Assembly: GCF_019279795.1 (NCBI RefSeq)
Contig: NC_056725.1
Location: 1,074,772,453-1,074,836,452 of the forward strand
Length of the DNA: 64,000 nucleotides
Reading direction: 5' to 3'
From: Protopterus annectens
Lineage: Eukaryota; Chordata; Ceratodontiformes; Protopteridae
The position numbers and the translations under genes were made by a program. The notes beneath the pieces were generated by a model. It worked only from the letters and a program-made list of their open reading frames with translations. It searched no databases and was not told the DNA's origin. Every line of letters begins with the position of its first letter. Position 1 is the first letter of the stretch. Shown one piece after another: positions 21,099-33,850 of this stretch.

Positions 21099-23460
21099 TC
21101 ATGGTGGTGAGGATTTTGTGTGATGGACTGTGGAAAGAGTGTTCCACAATTTGGCTATCTTGTGGGAGTAAAGGGAGTCACCATGATAGTTGTGGGAGCA
21201 GGATACCATTAGCATTAGCTTGTTGAAGGATCTGAGGGACCTGGTAATTGTACTAGGTTGGGCAAGGTTAGAGAGAGTGGGGCAGTTACTGGGTTGGTAG
21301 ATTATTTTGTGGGTCATGGTCATTTGGTTGTGTGATAAAAGATTAGGGAGTTCTAACCAGTTGAGCTGGGAGAGGGCAATGTAGTAGTGAGGCTTATATG
21401 GCTGATTAGTAGCAAACTTGGTGATTTTGTTGTAGCAGGATTCAAGGTTATTGAGCTCAGACTTGCATAAGTTTGTGAATATTTGAGATCCATATAGGAG
21501 GGTGGAAATCAGGTGTGACTGGGCAGTGGCTAGTGTGGCACTCTTTAGTGAGGTATGGTTTAGCCCTATAGAGGGCACCAAGTTTGGTGTGAACTTTCTT
21601 GATGATCAAAGAGATATGCTTGTCAAATTTTAGGTTCTCATTTATTGTGACACCTAACAGTTTAGTCTAGCTAGTGGTCTGTATTATGGTTCCATTTGAG
21701 GACAGGATTGTGAGTGGGAACTGTCCAGGTTTGGATAATTTGTTCTGATGGCAATAATCTTAGTTTTGTTTGGGTTTAAGTAAAAGTTGATGTGCTAAGA
21801 GGTATTTTTCTATGTCCTGAAATGAAGACTGCATTTTTATTTGAAGTTATTGTGGTGAGGGGGCTGAATATATAACTGTGGAGTCATTGGCGTACTGGAC
21901 AATGTGAACCAGTTGAGTTGCTGAGCTGAGATTGTTAGTAAATATGGTAAAGAGGAGGGGGCCAAGAATGGAGCCGACTGAGATGGGTAGTAGGGGGGAG
22001 AGACTATTAACCCATATGGTTGCTTGCTAGCAGTTGGAAAGGTAACTGTGGAACCAGGTTAGGGATGTAGTAGTGAGGCCATAAGATGAGAGTTTGTCTG
22101 GAAGTAGTTGCTGAGAAACAGTGTCAAAGGCTTTAGACACACAGAGAAAGACAGAAAAGACAGAGTCACCTTCGTTTATGAGATTATGAATGCTATTAGT
22201 GAAAGATATTAGAGCTGTGCTAGTACTACATTTATATCAAAAGCTGTGCTGAGAGCTAGACAGAAGGTTGAGACTAAGTAGGTGGTATAGGAGTTCTTTG
22301 TGGATGAATTTTTCTAATATTTTTGTGTGTGGGGAGAGGATGACTATGGGGCGGTAGTTGGTTAGCTCCCTGGGGGGTCTGCCTTTGTGGAGGGGAATGA
22401 TGTGAGAGACCTTCCAGAGAGGAGGGATGTACTGTCCTGTAATGGAATGATTAATCAAGATAGAAATGGGATAGGTGATAGAAGGTGCTGAAATCTTTAG
22501 AAATTCATTAAGAAGTTGGTCAGCTGCAAGACGGGCTTTTAGCTTGATGAGTTTTTTTATGTAGGTGGCTTGAATGGTATTAAAAGTGAGGAGGTTGGGC
22601 TTGTCTGTGGTAGGAGTGGGAATGGTAAGTGGGTGGGTGCACTGGGTACTTAGTAGTGTGGTTATGGATTTAATAAAATGGGAGTTGAACTGTGTAGCTA
22701 TAGGATCACTGCTGTTAGGGGAGACAGCAGGGGTAGGGGTATGGCCGGGGCTAAGGAGATAGTTAATGCTTTTTCAGAATTTTTGAGGGTTGTTCAGGTA
22801 TTTCTGTTAACTGGCTAGGAAGTAGGTTTGTTTGTCCTTTTTGATTTGTTTCTTAGCTATGTTATGAAGCTGTTTATATGCTAAGAGGTTGGCTGAATCT
22901 TTGGTAGTCAAGTATGCTGTCTGTGCCCTATCTCTATGTTTAAGTAACAGTTTGGTGTAATTTGATAACCAAGATAGTCACCTGGCTCTTAAGCAAACCT
23001 TCCTAGTGGGAGCAAGGCTATTAAGTATGTTACGAAAGGTGTTGTTGAAATATTGTACAGCCAGGTTTAGATGGAGGTATTTAAATGGTAACCGGTCACA
23101 CTGTTGAAGTAATAGGTTAAAGACAGAGGGAGAGAAATGGTTTGTGTTACATATGTTTGTAGGAAATGTTATTTTGTGTGTGTATGTGTTTTCTGTAAGA
23201 AAGGTTGGAGAATGATCACTAAGGGAGTCTGACAGGCATCGTTCAAGGTAGTGTAGGTTGGACCTGTTAGTCAGAATCCAGTCTAGGGTTGACTGCTTAT
23301 TGGAATGTTTGTCTGTGCAAGTTGAACAGGTAATGGTTTGAGTGAATTTGAAAAGGTTTATGTAATTTGAGGGGGTACTAGATGTGCAGGAGTGCCAGTC
23401 AAGATTGAAGTCACCAAGACTTAGAGTTTCTTGGCTGAAAATGGTAGATGCCCAGGACAA
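21099..23460 (-). pseudogene. L2-like ORF2 (endonuclease and RT)
   Basis: The endonuclease open frame at 22978-23460 contains LGDFNLDWHS and LSDHSPTF, two apurinic-type endonuclease motifs. 22237-22458 carries RT fingers (IPLHKGRPPRELTNYRPI). Sequence at 21960-22140 encodes the palm with SILGPLLFTIF and YANDS in the active-site box, where the family has two adjacent acids, so the catalytic box is damaged. 21099-21581 is the C-terminal region. Frames change between these blocks. Confidence 0.75.
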
Positions 23461-23510
23461 TAGAATTTCAGTTGCAGAAAGATTGTTGCCTGGAGGGACA
23501 ATGACTGGGA

Positions 23511-23905
23511 GCTATGAAGCCAGTGTCATCTATAGCTAACAAGATACAACACACATATCCCCAAGCTGGATATTTGCCATATCTTCATGCACATTGATAG
23601 TCTTTGCATGAAAATCAAAAGCAGAAGCAAAGACATGTTACATCCTAGATAACACTACTATGCAGACTTTGAACATATTTTGTTAAATGCCAGTAATGCA
23701 GCAACATCTCTCTTTGAATGCCATGCAACTGTGGACCTTTGGCATCATATTTTTGTAAACATTTCAGTTTACACAGTTTTATGCCCCTACAAGTCCACAG
23801 AACACATGAAGATGGAATGATGAACTCCCATGGCTCTCATCCAACATTTGTGTGAGGAAAAGAAATCTTGCTTCACTTTTCCATAATAATGACAGAACTG
23901 GTGCT
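23511..23905. other. Unassigned spacer
   Basis: Nothing recognisable between the 5' side of the L2-like LINE and the minisatellite. Confidence 0.4.
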
Positions 23906-24150
23906 CCTCAGTCTGATGCATGACAGAACATATGCTGTTGCACCTCAGTCTGATGCATGACAGAACATATGCTGTTGCACCTCAGTCTGATGCATGACAG
24001 AACATGCACTGCTGTTCCTCAGTTTGGTGCATGACAGAACATGCACTACTGCTACTCAATCCGATGCATGACAGGACATGCATTACTGCTCCTAAATCTA
24101 ATGCATGACAAACCATGTACTGTTGCTTTTCAGTCCAATGCTCAAATATT
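23906..24150. repeat. 37-bp minisatellite, about 6.6 copies
   Basis: Repeats start at 23906, 23943, 23980, 24017, 24054, 24091 and about 24128, a constant 37-bp spacing. The unit begins cctcagtctgatgcatgaca. The first copies are nearly identical, and divergence grows towards the right end. There are no unique spacers. Confidence 0.9.
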
Positions 24151-24581
24151 ACATGGTCTCCTTTCCAACACCTTGTAATACAATGCTGCAATCCCTCCTA
24201 AATTAATGAAACTTTCTTTGCCTTTCTTAGAAAAGCATATGCACTGGATTCACACAAATGCAGACATGTTATTCAGTTTCATTGTAACTGAATGTATGAT
24301 AGTGGACACAAAGATACTATATGGAAATAGGGTGTTTTGTGACACTTCTTATTTCAAGGAATGAGTGAGAAATAGTTTAGCAGCAAAAAGTCTGTAACAG
24401 ACAACCAGCTATAAGTGATACCAGTTTTAAATCCTTGATTATGAGTTTTTTTTTGTCTGACTAGTGCCACAATATCTTGCTTTGTTTTGTACCTGTATGG
24501 TCTAATTATCATTTTGGCAATGACAATGTTACTACATATACTTTTCTCCTTTCAGAGACAGACTGTGACTACTCAAATATG

Positions 24582-24583
<2 letters not shown>

Positions 24584-24651
<68 letters not shown>
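24584..24651. repeat. (TA)n microsatellite
   Basis: Uninterrupted TA dinucleotides immediately left of fold-back element 2. Confidence 0.95.
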
Positions 24652-24653
<2 letters not shown>

Positions 24654-24654
<1 letters not shown>

Positions 24655-25071
24655 ATGTCGAAAAAACACTTCATCGAATCCCGGTTTTGCAATCACACTT
24701 TAGCAAAACTATGGATTATCGAAACTGCACTTGAGCGAAGTACATAACATCAAACATGTACTTTCACATAAGACGTTCCCCTACTTTAAAACTTAAATTC
24801 AAAACTTTACAAATTAGTCTTTTGCAGGGGGGGGCAAGCCCACCTGCACTCCCCACACCCCCCTACTTAAATATACTAACTCAGAGATCGCACTACAGTG
24901 GGGAAAAGGATGTAATTCCTTATCTCCACTGTAATGCGCTTCAGAGAACTGGCTTATGCGAATGTACATGTCCGATGTTATGTACTTCACTCATGTGCAG
25001 TTTCGATAATACATACTTTTGCTAAAGTGTGATTGCAAAACCGGGATTTGATGAAGTGTTTTTTCCACATT
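24654..25071. mobile_element. Fold-back (MITE-like) element 2 within TA repeats
   Basis: The left arm starts aatgtcgaaaaaacacttca and the right arm is its inverted copy ending at 25071. Pairing extends about 100 bases with few mismatches. The interior has a G-run/C-rich centre and a second nested inverted repeat around 24885-24950. The block 24862-24903 is, in inverted orientation, the same core as in element 1. (TA)n arrays lie on both sides. Confidence 0.8.
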
Positions 25072-25082
25072 AAAACATAGCC

Positions 25083-25267
<185 letters not shown>

Positions 25268-25490
25268 AGGATCCCTATCAGAAGACTGATATCTGACATT
25301 ATCGAATTTCACATAAACAAGCTGTTAAGCAGGAACCAAAGAATACTAAAGTGGAGAAACAAAGCAAACACCTGTTTTTTTTGCTAGAAAGCAACCACCC
25401 TCCTGTTACTTATTATAAACACAAACTCTGAGATTGCACCATAGTGGGAAAAAGACCAATACAGTGATACCACTGGGATGCTTTCTCACA
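25268..25490. repeat. Partial copy of the fold-back core (element 3)
   Basis: The block at 25420-25450 contains ctctgagattgcaccatagt, closely matching the cores of elements 1 and 2. A weaker inverted copy follows at about 25455-25485. Clear long terminal arms are not seen, so this is probably a diverged or truncated member. Confidence 0.55.
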
Positions 25491-25659
25491 CTAAACAAGT
25501 CTCCTTAATTACCCCACTTTTCCCACACCTTAGTCCAAACTCCACTTTTCACAGAGAACCTAAATCCTTTCCTCTTATTAATAAATTTCTTATTGCTTGT
25601 ATAGAACATCAACTGTCATAAACACACTTGCACAAATGCACATGTATACACATTTATAT

Positions 25660-26485
<826 letters not shown>

Positions 26486-26636
26486 TAGCAATAACCGATG
26501 ATGTCGGTGTGGTATATTGAAGATTTACCCATGGTTGGTGTGGTTTAATCACAAGGGTGAAGCCCAAGTGATTAAATAAAGCCAACCATGGGTAAATTTC
26601 AATATATCACAACTACTGAGTTGGTTATTGCTATTA
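26486..26636. repeat. Imperfect palindrome, about 150 bp
   Basis: The left end tagcaataaccgatgatgtc pairs with the right end at 26636. The inner parts share ttacccatggttgg and its complement. A gtgattaa/ttaatcac stem surrounds a short loop (aagggtgaagcccaa). This resembles a MITE with long terminal inverted repeats. Confidence 0.75.
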
Positions 26637-26696
26637 TACAATGACATTATTTAAAAAAACAAAATACTTGCTTTTCTTAAATAATGTCTTTGTATA
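26637..26696. repeat. Short palindrome next to the previous one
   Basis: acattatttaa near 26645 pairs with ttaaataatgt near 26680 around an A-rich loop. Confidence 0.55.
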
Positions 26697-26892
26697 ACAG
26701 CACATTACTGTTCTTCCATGGTTGGTGGTATATTGCTGCCTTGTTTTGATGTACTGAGCATGCGTATGGGACTTGTGCAGCAATGCTTACGCAGTACATT
26801 AGGACTGTGAAGAGGTAGCAACAGAGAAAGGAAGATCTCGAATTGTTTATTCTTCTTTGTTATAATCAATAAAAAAAAAAGAAGAAGAACCC

Positions 26893-27032
26893 CAGAGACT
26901 TTTTACGTTAGGGAGAGTCAGGAGAGACAAAATAAAAGGATAATCAGGTAAGTTTTTTTAAGTTTTGTAGAACACACCTGATTATCATTTTTATTTCTGT
27001 CTGTGCCTTCTCCTGAACGTAAAATGTCTTTC
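26893..27032. repeat. Imperfect palindrome, about 140 bp
   Basis: agactttttacgtta on the left pairs with aacgtaaaatgtct on the right, and ggataatcaggt pairs with acctgattatc closer to the centre. Mismatches are scattered, so it is not an assembly fold-back artefact of identical arms. Confidence 0.75.
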
Positions 27033-27039
27033 ATTTTCA

Positions 27040-27093
27040 TTCTGTATTAAAAAAAAGTAAAAAAAAAAACAAAAACAAACAAAAAAAAAAAAA
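27040..27093. repeat. A-rich low-complexity run
   Basis: A runs interrupted by single G, T or C bases. Confidence 0.9.
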
Positions 27094-27097
27094 TAGG

Positions 27098-27154
27098 AGA
27101 TATACTAACGGGAAAAAGTCTGAGCGACCAGACCTTTTCCCATTGGTATATTCT
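27098..27154. repeat. Hairpin with 57-bp span
   Basis: gggaaaaagtctg and cagaccttttccc flank a six-base loop. Outer bases (agatatactaac and its near-complement) extend the stem. Confidence 0.75.
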
Positions 27155-27166
27155 CAGATTTACAAT

Positions 27167-27201
27167 GGGCACGCTGTTTGGGCTGGCCAATCAGCGTGCT
27201 C
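27167..27201. repeat. Inverted repeat gggcacgctg / cagcgtgctc
   Basis: A ten-base stem with one mismatch encloses a 15-base loop. It follows the preceding hairpin within 13 bases. Confidence 0.6.
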
Positions 27202-30200
27202 ATTTTTGAATACTAATGGCCAGTCATTGCATAATCATATATAATTAATACACAAGTCTGTGTAGTATCCCCCTTTCACAATGCATCATGCAGTTCTGTT
27301 TAGGCATTTATCAGTCCTTGCATCAGTATGTAAACCAGATACTTTTAATGACTTTCCCTAATTATGATTTTTTTCATTTTTAATTAAACTATGATATTAA
27401 AGATATGAAAATATATGTAGCACAGGTCAGTATATCCATACATAAAGCACACGCTGAATCAATACATCTGACACTTCTGTCTTGTTATTAGTTATATTGT
27501 TTAGAAATAGTCCTGCTTACATTATATCTGTATTAGCAGAAATGCTTGCATCCTATCATATTGCTATATGTCTGACATTATGCAGTACTATGGGGACACT
27601 GCAGTTTTAAAAAGCTGCATATCAAACATCAGTAAGGAATCCACCTGGAGTCATTGCAAGACCCGTTTATCAGAACTGGTATTCTTTTAAACATTCCACG
27701 TGGTTTAATGGCATACGTTATGTTATGAAATGCAAGCTGCAAGAAGAAGGAGGTAATGTTTTGTCGATGTTTAGGAATAGCTTAAATTTGTACAAGGGAA
27801 TTTTCTGTGGTACAGCTTCCAGATACTCAGGTGAATATGTTTCGGTGATATATAATCTGTACTTCCTTTGAAAAATATGGCGTGGGACAAATGTACAGAG
27901 GGAAATTCTGTAAAGGTGAAGCAAAGATGCAGTCTGAGTTGAACAGACTGGGTCTGGTGAATGCCAGACAACAATGAAGTTGCATACTCTCCTAAAAGCA
28001 TTTATTTATTTTAATTCATCGGACAAAAGTTAAGGTCATGTGCATGCTTGATAGTGCTATAAACACTAGATTGTGCTGAAGGTTAAGGGCTTACAGCTAG
28101 GAAATTATTTTAAGGGCTGCTTAAAACAGGGGTAATGCTGTCACACAGTACTGTATGCCATGCATTGGATATTATTCTGAGCATACCTTGTATGCTTACA
28201 GCCAAATTCAAACGATCTGTTAAGTCTGACACAATTTAAAGATGTTCGCAGATGTAGGCTGCACTTTCCCATTGTACATGAAATCCATGAGGATATAATT
28301 CTCATTACCTGATGTTTTCCAAACAGCATTTTCATTATGACAGATGCTTTCAAATGCCAAAACTGCAACTATCTGTCTGCTTACTTCACAGGCATTTCTC
28401 TAAAAAACATTTCCCCACTCCAGGAACAAGCAGCAGGGGATCTTTTATAACAAAGAAGCTTAAAAGAAACTGAAACATCCTGTGTATCTATATTTATGGT
28501 GCTGGAAATTCATCCTGTCAGACATCACACATGACAGTACATTAATGTAATAAAGTACATTTTCTCACATCTTAAGCTTACCTCTGTCTTGCCTGCTAAT
28601 GCATCACACAGGCATGAATCAAACTATGCCACATACATTGAAAACTAACAATCTGTGATACGACCACTGATGGTGAATTCTTCATGCCTTCCTTTAGTAA
28701 AGCATGGAACACAAAATGTCATTAACATATTTTTCAAAACCTGATCTCATGCCTTATGCTACAAACACCTCTCCATTCCCTGCAGAACACCTAACAGACA
28801 TCAAAACTGATGTGATTTATGAGCATAAGTGTTTCTTAACAAGGGGATTGCCATGCTTTGTATCAATCATCGGCTGAAGTTACTTGATTTTCTAACTGCC
28901 TAACAACTGAAATTTGCATCTGGTCCATGCAGTAGAATGTAGGTTACATGGCACTTTGCATAGAAGCATATTGCAGTACTTTAAACAGCATAGTCCTCAC
29001 AGATGCTAATATCTTTTTTCTTCAACCTTCAAAGCCTTGATTAGAAATCCCTTATATTTCCTTTCCAAATGTCACTGGACAGTGTTTATCTGTACACTTA
29101 TTTCATTTCAAGGAAATTATGTGTTTTCTTAGCTGAAAGCTCATTTAAACAATTCCTATAAAGTAGGACAATGTTTAAAATGATTGAAATGCCAATCACT
29201 TCCTTTATGCAGAATAGCTTCTTTTTTTTAATCTCTGCTGGTTGTATTTTGTTTTTTTTAATTCCAGCTGAGAACAGAATAACAGGGTGTTGATGCTTAA
29301 CAAATGCATTTTATATGTTTACAACTAAAGATTTTGTCTTCTTTAAAGTTTTGTTTTAAATGACAAAATTATACATAGGCTAGCATTTGTCTTGTCTTTA
29401 AACTGCCCATGCATTTCAGAGGTGAATTTCCTTGCAAATGATTCTGAAATGAAAACAAAAAGTACATGTTTTTTTCAGGTATGGAACAGGCAAACATGTT
29501 ATACATCTAGGGAGCAAATGGACAGTCACAAGTCCAGATATAACATTGTACTGAATACAGAAAAACTAACAATATTTATCCTCATTGGAAAAGGTGATTC
29601 TGCCAAGTTTGCATACAGTATATTTTTGGAAGGCATAAAATTACAGTATCCAGTTAACTGCCCGATTTATTTTGTTACATAGTGCAATTTCCTGATTCTT
29701 CATGATATAAGGACCAAACTAGTGTTTACAGTTGCTCAGAAGGAATTTTATGCAGGTTTTCTAATATTTTTATGTAAATGACTAACATATTGCATATCAC
29801 ATTAATCCTAAGGATAACTTGCAATACATCACTCTCCTATTTCTCTTCATGTTTGAAAAGCTCCTTTTACTAATTAACAGACAGTTAACTTGCTCCTTCA
29901 TCATTGTTAATTTAGAGGATTGTAATCATGTCACAACTGGCTTATCTGATGTTTGAGACACAGATGCCAAGAAATTAACCTTAAGAGTTAAGATCAAGAA
30001 GTGAATCTTGTCACCCATGTTGAGAACACATTCTTTGTAAAACATTTATCTACTCCATTAACTAATAGCTACAGAAAAAAATAGAAGATAAAATGTTATT
30101 ATTTTTTATTAGTATAACATCATTTTTTCCTTCATATGTACAGAATACAAATGTAGCACACAGTGTCCATGGCATTTCCATGGCAGGGCATACGTTGTAT

Positions 30201-30345
30201 ACACTGAAGAAGTTTGCATGTCATGTGTTGTACTACTGAGTGATTTAATCCATGTGATATGCAATGTTGCATCACTCTTGTACACTAACTAGATTATACA
30301 AAGTACAAAACATTTAAAAAGGTCACACAGGAAAATCATGAAAGC
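27202..30345. other. Unassigned, apparently unique AT-rich DNA
   Basis: About 3 kb without an element boundary, microsatellite or conserved coding pattern that I can recognise. Short open frames (for example 29392-29682 on plus, 27718-28001 and 28141-28368 on minus) look like chance openings. Confidence 0.4.
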
Positions 30346-30370
30346 AAAAAAAAAAAAAAAAAAAAAAAAA
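30346..30370. repeat. A homopolymer of 25 bases
   Basis: A pure A run followed by gagagatcc. It could be the tail of an old retroposed sequence on the plus strand, but no body was recognised upstream. Confidence 0.9.
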
Positions 30371-32199
30371 GAGAGATCCTGTCAAACTATGGCATTCACT
30401 GTGTAGACCCTTAAACCTAATTTAAAGGTGACTCATGGCAAATATGCAAATGACATGCAATTGTTCCAACTTTAAAGCTTCTAAACACTCATTGACTTTT
30501 TAATATTTTTTATTGAGGTATTCAGACCAAAACAATGTAAACCTAACTAACTGTAAACATAACATGCTTCACACTTTTTAGGTGCTTGCCTTTGCAGTAT
30601 AAGTGGATGAAAGACCTTTTTGTCATTAGTGAAAGCATAAATATTCGTACATCATTCTGAAAGAGACAGCATTAAAGCTAGGTGTCATCAGCAGGACAGT
30701 TATATGTTAGTTCTCTGTTGTTGATGAAATGTTCCAACAGAAGCATGAACACCATGAACAAAAGACAGTAACTGAATGAGCCCTATAGCACCCCAAAATG
30801 AGGAGGGAAAGTAACACAGGAATTCATACCCAAAATGACCACTAGAGATGGCCTGAGAGATAGGAATTCAATCAGTCAAAAATCTATATATGTTATCACT
30901 AAAATTTTAAATGACAGATCAGAAAGCCACAAGGAAAGGTGTCCTATACTGCAGAGAAATCCAGCAGAACAAAGAATGAATAGCATCCCTCATCTCTAGC
31001 CATTACTTATATTGATAAAGGCCCATGAGTCAATTTACTCTGAAAAAAAAGTATCAAGTTGCTCTTAAACAATAGTTTCAGTAAATGTACAGGGAAAAGT
31101 GAATTTAGAGATCTGGTGTTAGGTAACAAAAGTTTTCTCATCAAGAGATGGCATTTTGAAGATGGGAGTAACAAAAGCCTTTTTCAGGGCTAATAAAAAT
31201 GTTCCAGCCCTCACTGAAGACATCAAAAGCCAAAAATAATTAGCAACTATTTCATCAAAGCAGGACTGCAGTAATTAAAAGGGAAACAATCTAACAAGCA
31301 TGTTGGAAAATATCAAATACCATTAAAGATAAGTTGAGTAGTTCCCTTGAGTAGAACATTGCTGAAGAAGTCATATGGTGAAAACGCTCACCTGGTTGTG
31401 GCAATCTTGAAAATGAAACTCAGGCTGGCTCTTTAAAATGAGAAGACAAAAGAATTTAGCAAGTTGTAAGACAAGCTGGGCTGAAAAGTGAATCAAAAGT
31501 CCAAATTCCCATTGCTGGTCAGTTTGCTGTAGCAGAATTCTCCCTAAATATAAAAACAATTATATTGCTGCATATTTTGTACAACACTGCACAACCTCAT
31601 CCAGACTAAGACTATAATTTCACAGATCTGTGGAATACCACCAACATTCCAAACGTCATCCATCTCTGTGAAGTGCATGCTGCTAATGGTAAAAGCATGG
31701 ATCAAAACACTAAGAGTGAATCCAAAGCTTGGTGTAGGAAGTCAAGATCCAAATATAGCAAAATGTTACAATCACTAACCAAGACACTGAGTGACCAAGT
31801 GCAATCCTCTAAGAGGAACCATAGGAACACAGAAGAAAAGACCTCATGAATAACTTGGTTTGCTGACCAGAATATCCTTGGTTCAAGATAAGGGGAATAA
31901 AGTAAAGAGTTCTGTGCTGAACTGGATAAGGAAGGGGTTTGACCAAAAGATCAGCTCACCATCAGGTCTGTCTTCCTCTAGTCGAGCAGGAAGATCAAGA
32001 CCATAGAATGATTAAGTTTGTGTGTTGTTCGTACTTTACAGTTCACTGTATTGTTGCAAATTTAACATTGGGACTTAATTAATATAGGCACACATTAGCC
32101 TAGAATGTATTTATTGTCAAATCAAATTGTCATCTATTATTTATAATTATATTTAAGGATGTTGTATATTTTACTTTAGCAGTTGCCTTTTCCATAACA
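30371..32199. other. Unassigned, possibly degenerate antisense retroelement
   Basis: Phrases around 30720-31010 are vaguely reminiscent of antisense LINE RT sequence, but no catalytic box can be read in any frame. I leave it unassigned. Confidence 0.3.
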
Positions 32200-33850
32200 T
32201 TGGAATCCTGTGGGTAAGTTTTAGATCCCTTTTACAGTTGTATTGTGACCAAGTAAAAAAAATGTATGGCTCTCAGTCTCTTATACATGGATCTTGTTGG
32301 GTTAAGAAAATTCCTAATTTCTCAAGTATTCACTTTAAACAAAGGCACAAAAATAGTCTTTCCTTGTCCCTTGTACTATTTGCATTAGTTATTGAACCGT
32401 TAGCTAATAGTATAGGAAGCAATAAAAAAAATTTGGAATCAATTACCAGACAGTAAGTTTAAAGATAAATATAAATGTAATTGGGAAAGAAAAGAACTAA
32501 AATATTTAGGAATAAACATCTATCCAGATGTAAATAAGATTATTAATAATAATGTTGAAAAAATAATTGAAGAAGTGTTACTTATTAAAAAATTGAATGA
32601 ATGTTTTTTTTTCTAGGATGGGTTAGTACTTATGAAAATCATTGCATTAGTGCAGTGGTGCAGCAGTAGCATTATCCCCCCACCGCAAGAGATTCTCCAG
32701 TTCAATTCTTGGCCGGGGTGCCTTCTGTGTGAGGTCTGCATGTCCTCCCTATATTCGTGTGGGTTTCCAGCCACATTATAAAGATATGCATCTGGAGCAT
32801 TTCTCCCTGGGCCTTCACTGAAAATTGGCTTTGTTCCAATTTGGACTTTCCCGGTTAGCAAATGTTAAATAAATATATTACCCAAAATTACACACATATT
32901 TCATTCAATAGCTTTAATATCTGGCATAAAAACTTTTAATGACAATGGAAAAAATGTTAACTTTCTTCTTATCATATCCAAAAAAGCCAAAAATTGCTTA
33001 TCAAAATCATATAACATTATGGAAATATGGTGGTATTAAACTTCCAAAATATAGATAGAATCTTATTCTATTGCTTCACATTTTAACTCTATTATACAGT
33101 GGATAGACTCAACTTATACCATTCAATGAAAACCATTCAGGAGCAGATTGTACTGAATAAGTTTATCAAATATGATAAATTAGAAATATGTAAAAATACT
33201 TTCATCTGGTTCATGAAATTTACCTTAGAAGAAAATTCATTTCAGTCTTTAGACTCTGCATATATGAATTCAGTTTTTAAAACAGTTAAGAAATATATAT
33301 TTAAAATTCCATTAACATCAAAATGGAAATGTTTGTGCTTTCCCAATGCACATACCTCTAGATTTAAAGAAATTCTGAACAATGTTAAAATGAATTTATT
33401 AAAAAGGAATGGATTAGTATTATGGTATGATTGCTTTGAAAAAGGAAAAGTTAAGTTGCCAGAATATTTAATGAAAGATTATAAGTTGTATGAAATAATT
33501 AACCAGTTAGCATTATCCATCAGTAAGAAATTAAATGAATTGGTAGATAATATGGGTGAAAAGAACAGAACATTACCCCCCCCCATTATATGAATATACA
33601 AATGATATCATCAAAGGTAAACTGACCAACAAAGAAAGATTGTCCAAGTTATATAAGTTAATTATAAATAGTAATAATAATTCTGATGCAGAACTCTGGA
33701 ACATTTTAGATAGTAGTGGACTGAATGACTCAACAGATGGTAAGAATAAAACTTTGTTACTTAAATCAGTTAGTCAAACTTCTTCATGTTTATACTTTTA
33801 TATGTGGAAAAATAAACATAGACAGTGGGGCTCAATAAACTCCATATAGG
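32200..33850 (+). mobile_element. Tx1/L1-like LINE ORF2 fragment, split by a SINE
   Basis: Before the SINE, 32238-32456 has LFALVIEPLA, the L1/Tx1-type RT segment, followed by ELKYLGINIYPD near 32500. After the SINE the same ORF resumes with PKKPKIAYQNH and KYGGIKLPKY (about 32975-33055). 33099-33593 and 33556-33849 then carry the C-terminal region, including LWYDCFEKGKVKLPEYLMKD. Continuity of the L1-type order across 32650-32876 shows one LINE interrupted by one insertion. The copy is AT-rich, with stops and frameshifts, and lacks the endonuclease. Confidence 0.75.
32650..32876 (+). mobile_element. tRNA-derived SINE with L2-like 3' tail
   Basis: The head gtgcagtggtgcagcagtagc and the internal B-box-like gttcaattc at about 32700 indicate a tRNA-derived RNA polymerase III promoter. 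The body (tgcatgtcctccctat, gtgggtttcc) resembles the central region of vertebrate V-SINE-type elements. The tail (tgggccttcactgaaaattg, ttcccggttagcaaatg, ttaaataaat) matches the 3' ends of the L2-like LINE copies here, inverted at 20160-20250 and 44137-44245 and direct at 46425-46515. It sits inside the Tx1/L1-like ORF2; atta occurs at both borders as a possible very short duplication. Confidence 0.7.

Larger units (their letters stand above)
20155..23510 (-). mobile_element. L2-like LINE, nearly complete ORF2, antisense
   Basis: A second LINE family, distinct from CR1. Reading the minus strand: an endonuclease near 23460-22978, RT at 22460-21960, a C-terminal region at 21581-21099 and a 3' UTR down to about 20160, where the poly(A)-like end (ttttatttatt on the plus strand) sits. 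The 3' end matches 44137-44245 and the tail of the SINE at 32650-32876. A fold-back element is inserted in the 3' UTR at 20439-20826. The L2 assignment rests on the RT style and the shared tail. Confidence 0.7.

Noticed and set aside
23906..24150. Direct repeats resembling a CRISPR array
   Set aside because: The 37-bp repeats are contiguous with no unique spacers, and the context is a eukaryotic genome.
24477..24747. Overlapping open frames of alternating Tyr-Ile
   Set aside because: They are translations of the (TA)n microsatellite. The same applies to 25070-25312, 43149-43331, 57055-57434 and 58197-58648.
29392..29682. 96-codon plus-strand frame as a possible host exon
   Set aside because: No recognisable domain, no convincing splice sites and AT-rich composition; treated as chance opening.
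30450..31560. Antisense LINE RT suspected from wording of the sequence
   Set aside because: No catalytic box or conserved RT segment could be read in any frame, so the call is not supportable.
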